DNA from: Streptomyces hokutonensis
Lineage (GTDB): Bacteria > Actinomycetota > Actinomycetes > Streptomycetales > Streptomycetaceae
Direction of reading: 5' to 3'
Assembly: GCF_000376565.1 (NCBI RefSeq)
Contig: NZ_BARG01000036.1
Coordinates: 1-64,000 of the forward strand
DNA: 64,000 nt
Made by a program: the position numbers and the translations under genes. Below, in pieces: positions 33,512 to 43,156 of this stretch (its first letter is position 1; the number at the start of each line of letters is the position of its first letter). The notes beneath the pieces were generated by a model. That model was not told the DNA's origin and searched no databases. It was given only the letters and a program-made list of their open reading frames with translations.

Positions 33512-34710
33512 ACACCGTCTACATCGTCGACGCCGTCCGCACCCCGTTCGGCAAGTACAGCGGAGGCCTCGCCTCGGTCCGCCCCGACGACCTGGCGGCC
33601 CACGCCCTCCGCGAACTCCTCGCCCGTACCCCGGACTTGGACCCGGCCCGCGTCGAGGACGTCTACTTCGGCAACGCCAACGGCGCCGGGGAGGAGAACC
33701 GCGACGTGGCCCGCATGGCCGGCCTCCTCGCGGGTCTGCCCACCTCCGTGCCGGGCGTGACCGTCAACCGGCTGTGCGCCTCCGGCCTGGAGGCGGTGAT
33801 CCAGGCGGCCCGCGCCATCGCGGTCGGGGACGCCTCCATCGCCGTCGCGGGCGGGGTGGAGTCGATGACCCGGGCGCCGTACGTCCTGCCCAAGTCGGAC
33901 CGCCCCTTCCCCGCAGGGCACACCGAGCTGTACTCGACCACGCTCGGCTGGCGCATGGTCAACCCGGCCATGAACCCGCAGTGGACCATCCCGCTCGGTG
34001 AGAGCGCCGAGCTGATCGCCGACAAGCACAAGATCAGCCGCGAGCAGCAGGACGAGTTCGCGCTCGCCAGCCACAGGAAGGCGGCCGACGCACAGGCCGC
34101 GGGGCTCTTCGACGGCGAGATCGCCGCCGTCCCGGTCCCGCAGCGCAAGGGCGACCCGGTCGCCTTCGCCGCCGACGAATGCGTACGGCCGGACGCCTCC
34201 CTGGCGGCGATGGCCAGGCTCAAGCCGTCGTTCCGCACGGAGAACGGGACCGTGACCGCAGGCAACGCCTCACCGCTCAACGACGGTGCCGCCGCGCTGC
34301 TGCTGACCGACGAGGAGGGTCTCAGGGCCACCGGCCGTCAGCCCCTCGCCCGGGTCTCGGCGACCGGTGTGCACGCGCTCGACCCGGACTACTTCGGGCT
34401 CGCTCCCGTCGAGGCCGTGAACCGCGCACTCGCCAAGGCGGGCAAGGGATTTGACGATCTGTCGGTCCTCGAACTCAACGAGGCCTTCGCCGCCCAGGTG
34501 CTCGGATGTGTCGCGGAATGGCCGGAGTTCGACCCCGCGATCCTCAACCCCCAGGGTGGTGCCATCGCATTGGGCCACCCCCTCGGCGCCTCCGGTGCCC
34601 GGCTCGCCGGCACCGTCGCCCACCAACTCGCCCGCAAAGGGTCAGGAGTTGGTGTCGCCACCCTCTGCATCGGCGTGGGCCAGGGCCTCGCCCTTGTCCT
34701 CGAACGGTAG
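33508..34710 (+). CDS. pcaF: Beta-ketoadipyl-CoA thiolase
   Basis: The 400-residue thiolase cleaves 3-oxoadipyl-CoA to succinyl-CoA and acetyl-CoA, the last step of the pathway. The active Cys is in VNRLCASGLEAV (near residue 90), the His in ALGHPLGASGARL and the second Cys in LCIGVGQG. YSTTLGWRMVNPAMNPQWTIPLGESAE is typical of the PcaF/PaaE subgroup rather than generic FadA. The GTG start overlaps the pcaJ stop by 4 nt. Its position between pcaIJ and pcaHG matches the S. coelicolor order. Confidence 0.95.
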   Translation: MNTVYIVDAVRTPFGKYSGGLASVRPDDLAAHALRELLARTPDLDPARVEDVYFGNANGAGEENRDVARMAGLLAGLPTSVPGVTVNRLCASGLEAVIQAARAIAVGDASIAVAGGVESMTRAPYVLPKSDRPFPAGHTELYSTTLGWRMVNPAMNPQWTIPLGESAELIADKHKISREQQDEFALASHRKAADAQAAGLFDGEIAAVPVPQRKGDPVAFAADECVRPDASLAAMARLKPSFRTENGTVTAGNASPLNDGAAALLLTDEEGLRATGRQPLARVSATGVHALDPDYFGLAPVEAVNRALAKAGKGFDDLSVLELNEAFAAQVLGCVAEWPEFDPAILNPQGGAIALGHPLGASGARLAGTVAHQLARKGSGVGVATLCIGVGQGLALVLER

Positions 34711-34719
34711 GAACCCCCC

Positions 34720-35493
34720 ATGGCTCTCACCCAGCACGACATCGACCTCGAAATAGCGGCCGAGCACGCGACGTACGAGAAGCGGATCGCGGACGGCGCC
34801 CCGGTCGAGCACCACCCGCGCCGCGACTACGCCCCCTACCGCTCCTCACTCCTGCGCCACCCGAAACAGCCGCCGGTCACCATCGACGTGTCGAAGGACC
34901 CGGAGCTGGTGGAGCTCGCCTCCCCCGCCTTCGGTGAGCGGGACATCACCGAGATCGACAACGACCTGACCCGCCAGCACAACGGGGAACCGATCGGCGA
35001 GCGGATCACCGTCTCCGGACGGCTGTTGGACCGGTCCGGACGGCCGATCCGCGGCCAGCTGGTCGAGATCTGGCAGGCCAACTCGGCCGGCCGCTACGCG
35101 CACCAGCGCGAGCAGCACGACGCCCCGCTCGACCCCAACTTCACCGGTGTGGGGCGGACGTTGACCGACGACGAGGGCAACTACCGCTTCACCACGATCC
35201 AGCCGGGCCCCTACCCCTGGCGCAACCACCTCAACGCCTGGCGTCCGGCACACATCCACTTCTCCATGTTCGGCACGGCGTTCACCCAACGGCTCGTGAC
35301 GCAGATGTACTTCCCGAGCGATCCGCTGTTCCCCTACGACCCGATCATCCAGTCGGTGACGGACGACGCGGCCCGGCAGCGCCTCGTCGCGACCTACGAC
35401 CACAGTCTGTCCGTGCCCGAGTTCTCGATGGGCTACCACTGGGACATCGTGCTCGACGGCCCGCACGCCACCTGGATCGAAGAAGGACGCTGA
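34720..35493 (+). CDS. pcaH: Protocatechuate 3,4-dioxygenase beta subunit
   Basis: This 257-residue catalytic subunit of the non-haem Fe(III) intradiol dioxygenase opens protocatechuate to 3-carboxy-cis,cis-muconate. The N-terminal PCDO beta domain (RRDYAPYRSSLLRHPKQP) and the core GRPIRGQLVEIWQANSAGRYAHQREQHDAPLDPNF are present. The iron-binding region is YPWRNHLNAWRPAHIHFSMFG, which supplies Tyr and the His-x-His pair. The ATG lies 9 bp after the pcaF stop with AGGAA upstream. It functions as a heteromultimer with PcaG, encoded next. Confidence 0.95.
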   Translation: MALTQHDIDLEIAAEHATYEKRIADGAPVEHHPRRDYAPYRSSLLRHPKQPPVTIDVSKDPELVELASPAFGERDITEIDNDLTRQHNGEPIGERITVSGRLLDRSGRPIRGQLVEIWQANSAGRYAHQREQHDAPLDPNFTGVGRTLTDDEGNYRFTTIQPGPYPWRNHLNAWRPAHIHFSMFGTAFTQRLVTQMYFPSDPLFPYDPIIQSVTDDAARQRLVATYDHSLSVPEFSMGYHWDIVLDGPHATWIEEGR

Positions 35494-35499
35494 CCCGCC

Positions 35500-36105
35500 A
35501 TGACGAAGATCGACACGAGCCGCCCGGAGTCCGTGCTGCCGACCCCGTCGCACACGGTCGGCCCCTTCTACGGCTACGCGCTCCCGTTCCCCGGCGGCGG
35601 CGACATCGCCCCGGTCGGACACCCGGACACCATCACCGTCCAGGGATACGTCTACGACGGCGAGGGCAATCCGCTGCCGGACGCCTTCGTGGAGCTGTGG
35701 GGTCCGGACCCCGAGGGCAATCTGTCCACGACCGACGGCTCGATCCGGCGCGACCCGGCCAGCGGCGGCTATCTCGGCCGCAACGGCGTGGAGTTCACCG
35801 GCTGGGGCCGCATCCAGACGGACGCCAACGGCCACTGGTACGCACGGACACTGCGCCCCGGCGCGCGCGGGCAGAACGCCCCGTACCTCAGCGCGTGCGT
35901 GTTCGCGCGCGGGCTGCTGGTACACCTCTTCACCCGGATCTACCTCCCGGGCGACGAGGCCGCACTCGCCGGTGACCCGCTGCTGTCCGGGCTGGACCCG
36001 GCGCGGCGCGACACGCTGATCGCGCAGGACGACGGCCGGGGCACCTACCGTTTCGACATCCGCCTTCAAGGCGAAGGCGAGACGGTCTTCCTGGAGTTCC
36101 AGTGA
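35500..36105 (+). CDS. pcaG: Protocatechuate 3,4-dioxygenase alpha subunit
   Basis: The 201-residue subunit is homologous to PcaH but lacks the iron ligands, as usual for the alpha chain. Characteristic blocks are PTPSHTVGPFYGYALPFPGG at the N-terminus, GEGNPLPDAFVELWGPDPEG and YLSACVFARGLLVHLFTRIYLPGDE. ATG 35500 follows the pcaH stop by 6 bp, with AAGGACG upstream. It overlaps pcaB by 4 nt at its 3' end. Confidence 0.95.
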   Translation: MTKIDTSRPESVLPTPSHTVGPFYGYALPFPGGGDIAPVGHPDTITVQGYVYDGEGNPLPDAFVELWGPDPEGNLSTTDGSIRRDPASGGYLGRNGVEFTGWGRIQTDANGHWYARTLRPGARGQNAPYLSACVFARGLLVHLFTRIYLPGDEAALAGDPLLSGLDPARRDTLIAQDDGRGTYRFDIRLQGEGETVFLEFQ

Positions 36106-37436
36106 CTTTTGCCGACCCGTCGGACACCGGCCTGCTCGCCCCCGGGTGGACCGGCTCCCCCGCCGCGTCCGCGACCGGCGACACCGCGTACCTACGAGCG
36201 CTGCTCGACGCGGAGGCCGCGCTCACCCGCGCCCAGGCGGCGCTGGGCCTCGCCCCCGCCGAGGCCGCGACGGCGGTGACGGCCGCGGCCGACGTGGCCC
36301 GCTTCGACGTACGGTCCCTCGCGGAGCGCGCCCGCGGCGGCGGCAACCCGGTGATCCCGCTGGTCGCCGATCTGACGAAGGCGGTCGGCACGGAGTACGG
36401 CCCCTACGTCCACCGGGGCGCGACCAGCCAGGACATCATGGACACCGCGACGATGCTGGTCGCCGCCCGCACCCTGGACCTGGTCCTGGCCGACCTCACG
36501 CGTACGGAGGTCGCGCTGGCGGGGCTGGCCGCCGCCCACCGCGACACCGCGCTGCCGGGCCGCACACTCACCCAGCACGCCGTACCGACGACCTTCGGTC
36601 TGAAGGCCGCCGGATGGCGGTCGCTGGTGCTCGACGCACGGGACCGGGTGCGGGTGGTGCGGGACCGGCTGCCCGTCCAACTCGGTGGCGCTGCAGGCAC
36701 ATTGGCGGCTTTCTCGGCATACGGCGCCGAGGACCCGCTCGCGCTGCCGGAGGCGTACGCGCTTGAACTCGGCCTGGCCGCACCGCTGTTGCCCTGGCAC
36801 ACACTGCGCACGCCGATCGCCGATCTCGCCGGGTGCCTGGCCTTCACGGCGGGCGCGCTGGGCAAGCTCGCCGCCGATGTGCTCGTCCTGGGCCGCACCG
36901 AGATCGCCGAGGTCTCGGAAGGCAGCGGCGGGGGTTCGTCGGCCATGCCGCACAAGGCGAATCCCGTACGGTCCACACTGATCGCCGCCGCCGCACGGCA
37001 GGCACCGCAGCTCGCGGCCGTCCTGTACGGCTCGTTGGTCGCCGAGGACGAGCGGCCGGCCGGGGCCTGGCACGCCGAGTGGGAGCCGTTGCGCGCATTG
37101 CTGCGGCTGGTCGGCGGTGCGGCGCGCGATGCCGTCGAACTTGTCGAGGGGCTGCGGGTGCACCCGGATGTGATGCGTGAACACCTCGATGTCACCCACG
37201 GGTTGATCGTCTCCGAGCGGCTGTCCGCCGAGCTGGCACCGTTGCTCGGGCGGGCCCGGGCGAAGGAGCTGCTCACGGAGGCCGCGCGGCGGACGTACAC
37301 GGAGGACCGTCCGCTGGCGGAACTGCTCGCCGAGGAGCCCGAGTTGAAGGACCTCGATCTCTCCGCACTCACCGACCCCGCCCGCTACACGGGTTCCGCC
37401 GGAGCCCTCACCGACCGTGCGCTGGAGCGACGTTGA
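36102..37436 (+). CDS. pcaB: 3-carboxy-cis,cis-muconate cycloisomerase
   Basis: This 444-residue fumarase/aspartase-superfamily enzyme lactonises 3-carboxymuconate to 4-carboxymuconolactone. The signature GGGSSAMPHKANPVRST lies near residue 280. Upstream are VHRGATSQDIMDTATML and GRTLTQHAVPTTFGLKAAGW. The GTG start overlaps the pcaG stop (GTGA), and its own stop is overlapped by the TTG of pcaL. The length is normal. Adenylosuccinate lyase is excluded by context and active-site phrase. Confidence 0.94.
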   Translation: MTFADPSDTGLLAPGWTGSPAASATGDTAYLRALLDAEAALTRAQAALGLAPAEAATAVTAAADVARFDVRSLAERARGGGNPVIPLVADLTKAVGTEYGPYVHRGATSQDIMDTATMLVAARTLDLVLADLTRTEVALAGLAAAHRDTALPGRTLTQHAVPTTFGLKAAGWRSLVLDARDRVRVVRDRLPVQLGGAAGTLAAFSAYGAEDPLALPEAYALELGLAAPLLPWHTLRTPIADLAGCLAFTAGALGKLAADVLVLGRTEIAEVSEGSGGGSSAMPHKANPVRSTLIAAAARQAPQLAAVLYGSLVAEDERPAGAWHAEWEPLRALLRLVGGAARDAVELVEGLRVHPDVMREHLDVTHGLIVSERLSAELAPLLGRARAKELLTEAARRTYTEDRPLAELLAEEPELKDLDLSALTDPARYTGSAGALTDRALERR

Positions 37437-38551
37437 CCGAGAAGCTGCTCAACTTCCGTGCCGAGGGACCCACTTCCGCTCCCCCGCTGCTGCTCGGGCC
37501 CTCGCTGGGTACGTCGTACGCGCTCTGGGACAAGGTCGCGCCCGAACTGTCCATCACCCACCGGGTGATCCGCTGGGACCTGCCGGGACACGGTGGTTCG
37601 GCACCGGATCCGATCGGCCCCGGGGCGACCGTCGGTGACCTCGCCGATCTGGTGCTCGCGCTCGCCGACTCGCTCGGGATCGGCCAATTCGCCTACGCGG
37701 GCGTGTCGTTGGGCGGGGCGGTCGGACTGCACCTGGCTGTGCACCACCCGGAGCGGGTGTCGTCGCTCGCCGTCATCTGTTCCTCGGCGCACTTCAACGG
37801 GGCGAAGCCGTGGGAGGAACGGGCCGCGCGAGTACGGAGCGAGGGGCTGGGCTGGCTGGCCGACAACGCCGACTCCCGTTGGTTCACGCCCGGGTTCACC
37901 GTGCCGGAGCTGGTGGCCGACCAGCGGGCCGCCGACCCGGCCGCGTACGCCGCGTGCTGTGACGCGCTGGCCGCGTTCGACCTGCGGTCGCGGCTCTCCG
38001 AGATCGGTGCGCGCACGCTGGTGATCGCGGGGCGTGAGGATCCGGCGACGCCGCCGGCGCATCTGCGGGAGATCGCCGACGCGGTGGCGGGCGCGGCCCT
38101 GGTCGAGATTCCGGGCGCCTCGCATCTGGCGCCCGCGCAGTGCCCGGAGGCCGTCCTCACGGCGCTGCGCGCGCACCTGGACGGGGGTGCGAGGCGGGGA
38201 ATGGCGGTACGGCGCGAAGTACTCGGCGACGAGCACGTGGACCGGGCGCAGGCCCGGCAGACGCCGTTCACCGCGCGCTATCAGGACTTCATCTCGCGGT
38301 ACGCGTGGGGGGAGATCTGGACCGACACCACGTTGTCGCGGCGCGAGCGGAGCATGGTCACGCTGACGGCGTTGATCGCACACGGGCACTACGACGAACT
38401 GGCGATGCATGTGCGGGCGGCTCGACGCAATGGGCTGACGGCGGAGGAGATCGGGGCTGTGCTGTTGCAGAGTGCGGTGTATTGCGGGGTGCCTGCGGCG
38501 AACTCGGCGTTCGCCGTGGCGCAGCGGGTGTTGGAGGAAGACGGCGACTGA
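37433..38551 (+). CDS. pcaL: Fused 3-oxoadipate enol-lactonase / 4-carboxymuconolactone decarboxylase
   Basis: The 372-residue fusion has an N-terminal alpha/beta hydrolase (PcaD, about 1-250) with nucleophile YAGVSLGGAVGLHL, and GREDPATPP and SHLAPAQCPEAV for the acid and His. The C-terminal CMD domain (PcaC, about 255-372) contains FTARYQDFISRYAWGEIWT and ALIAHGHYDELAMHVRAARRNGLT. It performs the decarboxylation and enol-lactone hydrolysis that yield beta-ketoadipate. The start is TTG 37433, inside TTGA overlapping the pcaB stop. Such PcaL fusions are known in actinomycetes. It is the last gene of the operon. Confidence 0.95.
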   Translation: MTEKLLNFRAEGPTSAPPLLLGPSLGTSYALWDKVAPELSITHRVIRWDLPGHGGSAPDPIGPGATVGDLADLVLALADSLGIGQFAYAGVSLGGAVGLHLAVHHPERVSSLAVICSSAHFNGAKPWEERAARVRSEGLGWLADNADSRWFTPGFTVPELVADQRAADPAAYAACCDALAAFDLRSRLSEIGARTLVIAGREDPATPPAHLREIADAVAGAALVEIPGASHLAPAQCPEAVLTALRAHLDGGARRGMAVRREVLGDEHVDRAQARQTPFTARYQDFISRYAWGEIWTDTTLSRRERSMVTLTALIAHGHYDELAMHVRAARRNGLTAEEIGAVLLQSAVYCGVPAANSAFAVAQRVLEEDGD

Positions 38552-38593
38552 GGGGGTGGGGGTGGCGTTGTGAGTCGGGTGCGGCTGCGTCGT

Positions 38594-38940
38594 GGCTGGT
38601 CGCGCAGTTCCCCGCGCCCCTAAAGACGTGGGTCGGCCCGCGTTTTTAAGGAGCGCGGATTTCCCCGCGCGCCTAAAGACATGGGTCGGCCCGCGTTTTT
38701 AAGGAGCGCGGACTTCCCCGCGCGCCTAAAGACATGGGCCAGCCTGTGTCTTTAAGGAACGCAGATTTCCTCTGACGCCTAAAAACTTGGGCCAGCCTGT
38801 GTCTTTAAGGAACGCGGACTTCCTCGCGCACCTAAAAACTTGGGCCAGCCTGTGTCTTTAAGGAGCGCGGATTTCGTCGGGCACCTAAAAACTTGGGCCA
38901 GCGTGTGCTTTTAGGGGCGCGGGGAACTGCGCGACCAGCC
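38594..38940. repeat. Six 53-bp tandem repeats inside a 31-bp perfect inverted repeat
   Basis: The outer arms 38594-38624 and 38910-38940 are exact inverted copies (31 bp). They resemble the common Streptomyces terminator built on CGCGCAGTTCCCCGCGCCCC. Between them a 53-bp unit is repeated: the landmark CTAAA recurs with its TAAA at 38621, 38674, 38727, 38780, 38833 and 38886. Each unit can itself form an imperfect hairpin (TTTAAGGAGCGCGG...CCGCGCGCCTAAA). The array fills the space between the convergent pcaL and the broken regulator, probably an expanded bidirectional terminator. Confidence 0.9.
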
Positions 38941-38967
38941 CCCACCGGCCCGCAGCCGAAAGACGAC

Positions 38968-41653
38968 TCACCGCAATCCCCGCCCCGTCTCCAAGACCTC
39001 CCTCGCCTGCGTAGCGAGGCCGTCCGCGCCGCACGAACGCGCCAGTGTCAGACCCCTGTTGATCTCCGCCACCGACCGCGCAGCGATCCCGTACTCCACC
39101 CGCGCCGCAGCATGCTCGTACTGGCAGGGCGAGGACTCCAGGTAGGCGACCGCCTGGGCGGCCAGCCGAACCGCGCGCTGACCGGTCTCCAGCGCGGCAG
39201 CGCACCGCAGGGCCTCGCCGATGGCCGTGTCCGTGCCGAAGCGTTCGGCGCGGCGGCGGGCGTCGGAGGCGAGCTGGGCGGCGCGGGTCGGGTCCTCGAC
39301 GGCGAGGGCCCGGGCGAGGTCGACGGCCCACGGGACCAGGACCGGGTTGTGGTGGCTGCGTGCGCTCGCGGCCTTCCCGGCCTCTTCCAGTTCGTTGATG
39401 CCTTCCTTGGTCCGGCCGACGGCGATCAGGAGCCGGCCGCGCACACAGCGGGGATCGGGCAGCACGATGGTGGACGGGTACGGCGGTGCGAAGCCGTACT
39501 GTTCGGCGATCGCCCAGGCCTCCTCGACATGGCCGCGGGCAAGCAGCGTGTCGACCAGGTTGCAGGTCGCCGACCAGTACAGGGGCAGTCCGCGGCCGAC
39601 CCGCTCGGCCAGCCGCAGGGACTCGCGCAGCGAGATCTCCGCCTCCCGGAGCCGGCCGCGCCTGCGCAGGCCGAGGCCGAGATAGGCGTGCGCCAGCGAG
39701 AGGTGGCCGCCGCTCCAGCCGGCCGTCTCGTAGGCGCGCAGCGCTTCGTTGTAGAGGCTCTCCGCGCGGTCCAGGCGGTCCGTGTAGGCGTAGGCGCTGG
39801 CCAGCATCATGAGGATCTCGAGGCCCCACTCGGTGTCGGTCCAGCCGAGGCCCGGGGCGAGCCGTCCGTTGACGAGGGCGCGGTCGCAGACCTCGACGAC
39901 CTCCTCGGCGTTCTCGCCGTGGGTCATGGCGTCGAAGCCGCGCAGGATGAACAGGGCGCGCTCGGAGTTGTCGCGGCCGGTGCAGGTGGCGGCGAGTTCG
40001 GCGAGCCGCTCGGAGCGTCCCGGGGAGGTGCCCTCGCCGGCGTGGATGCCCTCCCACATGTACTGCACGGCCTGCAGCCGCATCCGGGCGGTGCCCTGTT
40101 CGTGCCGGGCGGCCTCCGCCTCGACGGTGCGGACGGCCTCCTCCAGCTGGTTGTTGTGGGTCAGCGCCTGGGACAGCCGGAAGACGGCGTCCACGCGCGC
40201 GTGCCCGTCGAGGCCGGGCATGGCGAGGGCGCTCTGGATGTGGCCGATGGTGGTGGCGGGCGCGGTGAGCAGGGTGGCGCAGCCCAGTTCGTAGAGCACG
40301 CTCGCGTGGGTCTCGGCGAGCGGCGGCTCCACCAGGGCGCGCTCCAGACAGCGGCGGGCGGCGTCGGGCGCGCCGATGGAGAGGTGTTCCCTGGCGGCCT
40401 CGCGCAGCTGCTCGACGAGTTCCTGGTCCTCCTCCGGGTGTACCTGGAGGAGGTGCCGTGAGGCGGCCGCGGCGCCGCGCCCGGAGTCGGTGACGACCTG
40501 GGCGGCGATGCCGTGCATGGCCGTACGCCAGCCGCCCGGGATGGAGTCGTAGACGGCGCTGGCGATCAGCGGGTGGACGAACTCGAGCTCGCCGACGTCG
40601 CCCTGGGAGGCGGCGGGGTCGGGGGGCGGTGAGGATGCGTTCGCTGCGCAGGAGTTCGGCGCAGCGGTCCGCCTCGTCGCCGGTGATGGTGGCGAGCCGG
40701 GCGACCAGTTTCACGGAGATGCCGGTGCCGAGGATGGCGGCGGCCCAGGCGAACCGGGTGGCCTCGGTGCCGAGGCCGTCGAGGCGGGCGACGAGTCCGC
40801 CGCCGCGCGAGGAGCGGTTCAGGGCGCGGAGTTCGGCGGCCGAGCCCTCGACCGGGGCGAGTTGGCTGTCCTGCACCTTGGCGAGGAGTTCGACGGTCTC
40901 GTACGGGTTTCCGCCGGTGACCGCCCACACCTCGCGGCAGAACGCGTCGTCGGCGTGCGGGCCGACGGTGGCGCGGGTGAGGCCCGCGGTCGCCGGCGGG
41001 GTCAGAGCGCTCAGCTGGGCGACGGGGTGGCCGGTGAGGGCGGCGATCGCGTCCAGGTACCGGCCGCGCTCGCCGGTGATCTCGCCGGGCCTGCGGGCGA
41101 CCACGACGAGGACGGACAGGTCGTCGAGTCGCTCGGCGAACGCGGCGAGCCAGCGCAGGGTCTCCTGGTCGGCCCAGTGGGCGTCGTCGATCAGCAGGAC
41201 GAGGGGCCACTCGCGTTTGGCGAGCCTGCGTACGGCGGCGACCAGGCCGTCGCACACGCCCTGCGGGTCGGCCTGCCGTTCGCCGGGTTCGGCGATGCCG
41301 AGGGCGGGGCCCGCGATGTCGTACCAGTCGCCGAGGTACTCGCGCGCCTCCTCGGGCATCAGCGAGAGCAGGGCGGGCTGCAGCAGCTGCCGTACGACGT
41401 TGAAGGGGACGGACTTGAGGGTCTCGCCGCCGCGGGCCTGCCAGACCACGCAGTTGCGCTCCTCGGCGATACGGCGGGTCTCCGCCAGCAGCGCGGTCTT
41501 CCCGAACCCCGCCTCGCCCCGGACGACCAGCAGACTGCCCGAGGACGACTGGTCCGCGCACAGGGCCTCGATCGCCTCCACGACACCGGCGACCTCTTCG
41601 TCGCGCTCCCACAGGGAGGCCGAGGTGGCCTCCGGGGGCCGGTCCTCCGTCAT
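38968..41653 (-). pseudogene. LAL-like AAA ATPase/TPR regulator, frameshifted and lacking HTH
   Basis: From ATG 41653 (MTEDRPPEATSASLWERDEE) the frame encodes an AAA/STAND ATPase with Walker A VRGEAGFGKTALL and Walker B PLVLLIDDAHWAD. It runs to ERILTAP, where a run of six G (40621-40626) shifts the frame. The next frame continues without gap (DPAASQGDVGELEFVHPLI...) through TPR-like repeats to a stop at 38968. Restored, the protein is about 894 residues. LAL proteins normally end in a LuxR HTH; this one stops at EVLETGRGLR, with the repeat array 27 bp beyond. It is either a pseudogene, or a base-call error in the G run plus a genuine loss of the HTH. Confidence 0.8.
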
Positions 41654-41984
41654 CCCGATTCCTCCCCGAGTAGGCCGAACGACGTACAGATCTCGAGCGT
41701 AGCCGCCCGGCTGCCACGGCGGAGGGCGGTCCGGGCAGCTGTTGCCGTATCGGGTGACGGCGGGGTACACGGGCGTGACGAACAGTCAGAAGGCGTCGAA
41801 ATAAGGCCACTTTCGATCGATCGCGCAACTCCATGAACAGGCCTGCCGCACTCTCGGGCGACGGCCCCGGACCGGGCACGCGCGGCGGGTGACGGCCGGG
41901 CGCGCGATCGTCGGCGGCGCCGGTGGCGCCGTCGCGGCCGGATCCTCTCATCCCGCTTTCACCGACGCCTCATACGGTAGGGAC
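41654..41984. other. Intergenic region without recognisable gene
   Basis: The divergent gap between the LAL-like gene and the DUF2510 gene shows no coding signal. It contains CGATCGATCGCG around 41815 and AT-richer patches suitable for promoters, but no -35/-10 pair I would defend. Confidence 0.5.
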
Positions 41985-43013
41985 ATGACGCAGGTGACTC
42001 CTCCCGGGTGGTACCCCGATCCCGGGCAGACGAATGACGGTCCCGCCACCGAGCGCTGGTGGGACGGCAAGGCATGGACGGACCGGACCCGCCCGGCCGG
42101 GTCGGCCGCCGAATGGGGTCCCCCGACCGAGCCGCCGTTCCCCGGGGCGTACCCGGCGTATCCCGCGCAGCCCCCGGGCGCGCCGCGCCGCAATCTGCGC
42201 ACCGGCATAGCCGTGGCGGTGGCCGTCGCGGTCCTGACGGCCATCGGTGTCGGTGCCTACGCGCTGTCCGGCAACGGCAGCGGGAACGGCAACCAGGCCG
42301 GCACGCAGCAGGCGCCGAACGGGCAGGGCGGTGTCGGCGGCCAGGGCGGCCCCGAGGGACAGGGCGGCACGGGCGGGCAGGGCAATCCCTTCGGCGGGTC
42401 CGGCGGGTCCGGCGGAACGGGTGGTTCCGGCGGTACGGGCGGTGCGACGCCCGCGCCCAGCCAGTCCGCGCAGCCGAAGGTCGAGGCCGGCGGCACCGTG
42501 ACCGACTCGCTCGACGGCATCAGCTTCACCGTGCCGTCCGACTGGTACGGCCAGGTCATCGAGGTCGGCGCGCAGGTCACGTCGAACACCTCGTACAAGT
42601 GCCCCGGCAACACCGCACAGACCTGCACCAACGGCGGGGCGTACTCGGCCCCCGCGGTCGTGCTGGGCACCAAGGGCACCACCGCCGAGGAGGTCGCGAA
42701 GGCGGACATCGCCGCCAACGCCAAGGAGTCCTACGGCGGTACGACCTACGGCAGCATCACCTCGCACCAGGTGCTCGCCTCCAAGGCCGTCACCGTCGCC
42801 GGGCAGAAGGGCTACCTGGTCCGCTGGAAGGCGGTCACCAGCAAGGGCGCGGACGGCTATGTCGAGTCGCTCGCGTTCCCCTCGCCGGCCAGCGCGAGCC
42901 AGATCGTGGTCGTCCGCTTCGGCGTCGACGTCGGCCAGAAGGAGTCCGTCATCGACGAGATCACCGCCAACATCAAGGCGGCCTCGGGCGGCGGCGACGG
43001 CACGACGATCTGA
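41985..43013 (+). CDS. DUF2510 membrane-anchored protein with Gly-rich spacer
   Basis: The 342-residue protein starts with a DUF2510 module (PPGWYPDPGQTNDGPATERWWDGKAWT, about 5-32) and a proline-rich stretch. One transmembrane segment follows (about 71-93, TGIAVAVAVAVLTAIGVGAYAL). Then comes an unusually long Gly/Gln-rich low-complexity spacer (GQGGVGGQGGPEGQGG-type, about 100-155), and an extracellular domain beginning DSLDGISFTVPSDWYGQV. The outer domain resembles lipoprotein LpqN/PsbP-like folds only loosely. ATG 41985 has GTAGGGAC upstream. Its role is unknown. A second DUF2510 protein lies 2.8 kb away. Confidence 0.85.
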   Translation: MTQVTPPGWYPDPGQTNDGPATERWWDGKAWTDRTRPAGSAAEWGPPTEPPFPGAYPAYPAQPPGAPRRNLRTGIAVAVAVAVLTAIGVGAYALSGNGSGNGNQAGTQQAPNGQGGVGGQGGPEGQGGTGGQGNPFGGSGGSGGTGGSGGTGGATPAPSQSAQPKVEAGGTVTDSLDGISFTVPSDWYGQVIEVGAQVTSNTSYKCPGNTAQTCTNGGAYSAPAVVLGTKGTTAEEVAKADIAANAKESYGGTTYGSITSHQVLASKAVTVAGQKGYLVRWKAVTSKGADGYVESLAFPSPASASQIVVVRFGVDVGQKESVIDEITANIKAASGGGDGTTI

Positions 43014-43029
43014 CCTCCCGCACACAGTC

Positions 43030-43074
43030 GGCCGGGTGGGGCGCCTCTCCGCTCAAGAGGAACCCCACCCGGCC
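43030..43074. terminator. Bidirectional terminator
   Basis: GGCCGGGTGGGG (43030-43041) pairs perfectly with CCCCACCCGGCC (43063-43074). An inner CCTCT/AGAGG extends the hairpin. It lies 17 bp after the DUF2510 stop and 82 bp before the end of the convergent tetR gene. Confidence 0.85.
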
Positions 43075-43156
43075 GGGGGGTGCGCGCCGCCCCCGTCCCC
43101 ACGGTGCGGCGCGACCAGGTCACCGTCCAGTCATCCCATGGACGGCGGCCTGATTC

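Noticed and set aside
31413..38551. Unusual pcaL fusion as a novelty
   Set aside because: PcaD-PcaC fusions (PcaL) and this operon order are already known in Streptomyces and Rhodococcus.
38594..38940. CRISPR array
   Set aside because: Units are contiguous 53-bp tandem copies with no unique spacers, and no cas genes are present; the outer arms match a Streptomyces terminator.
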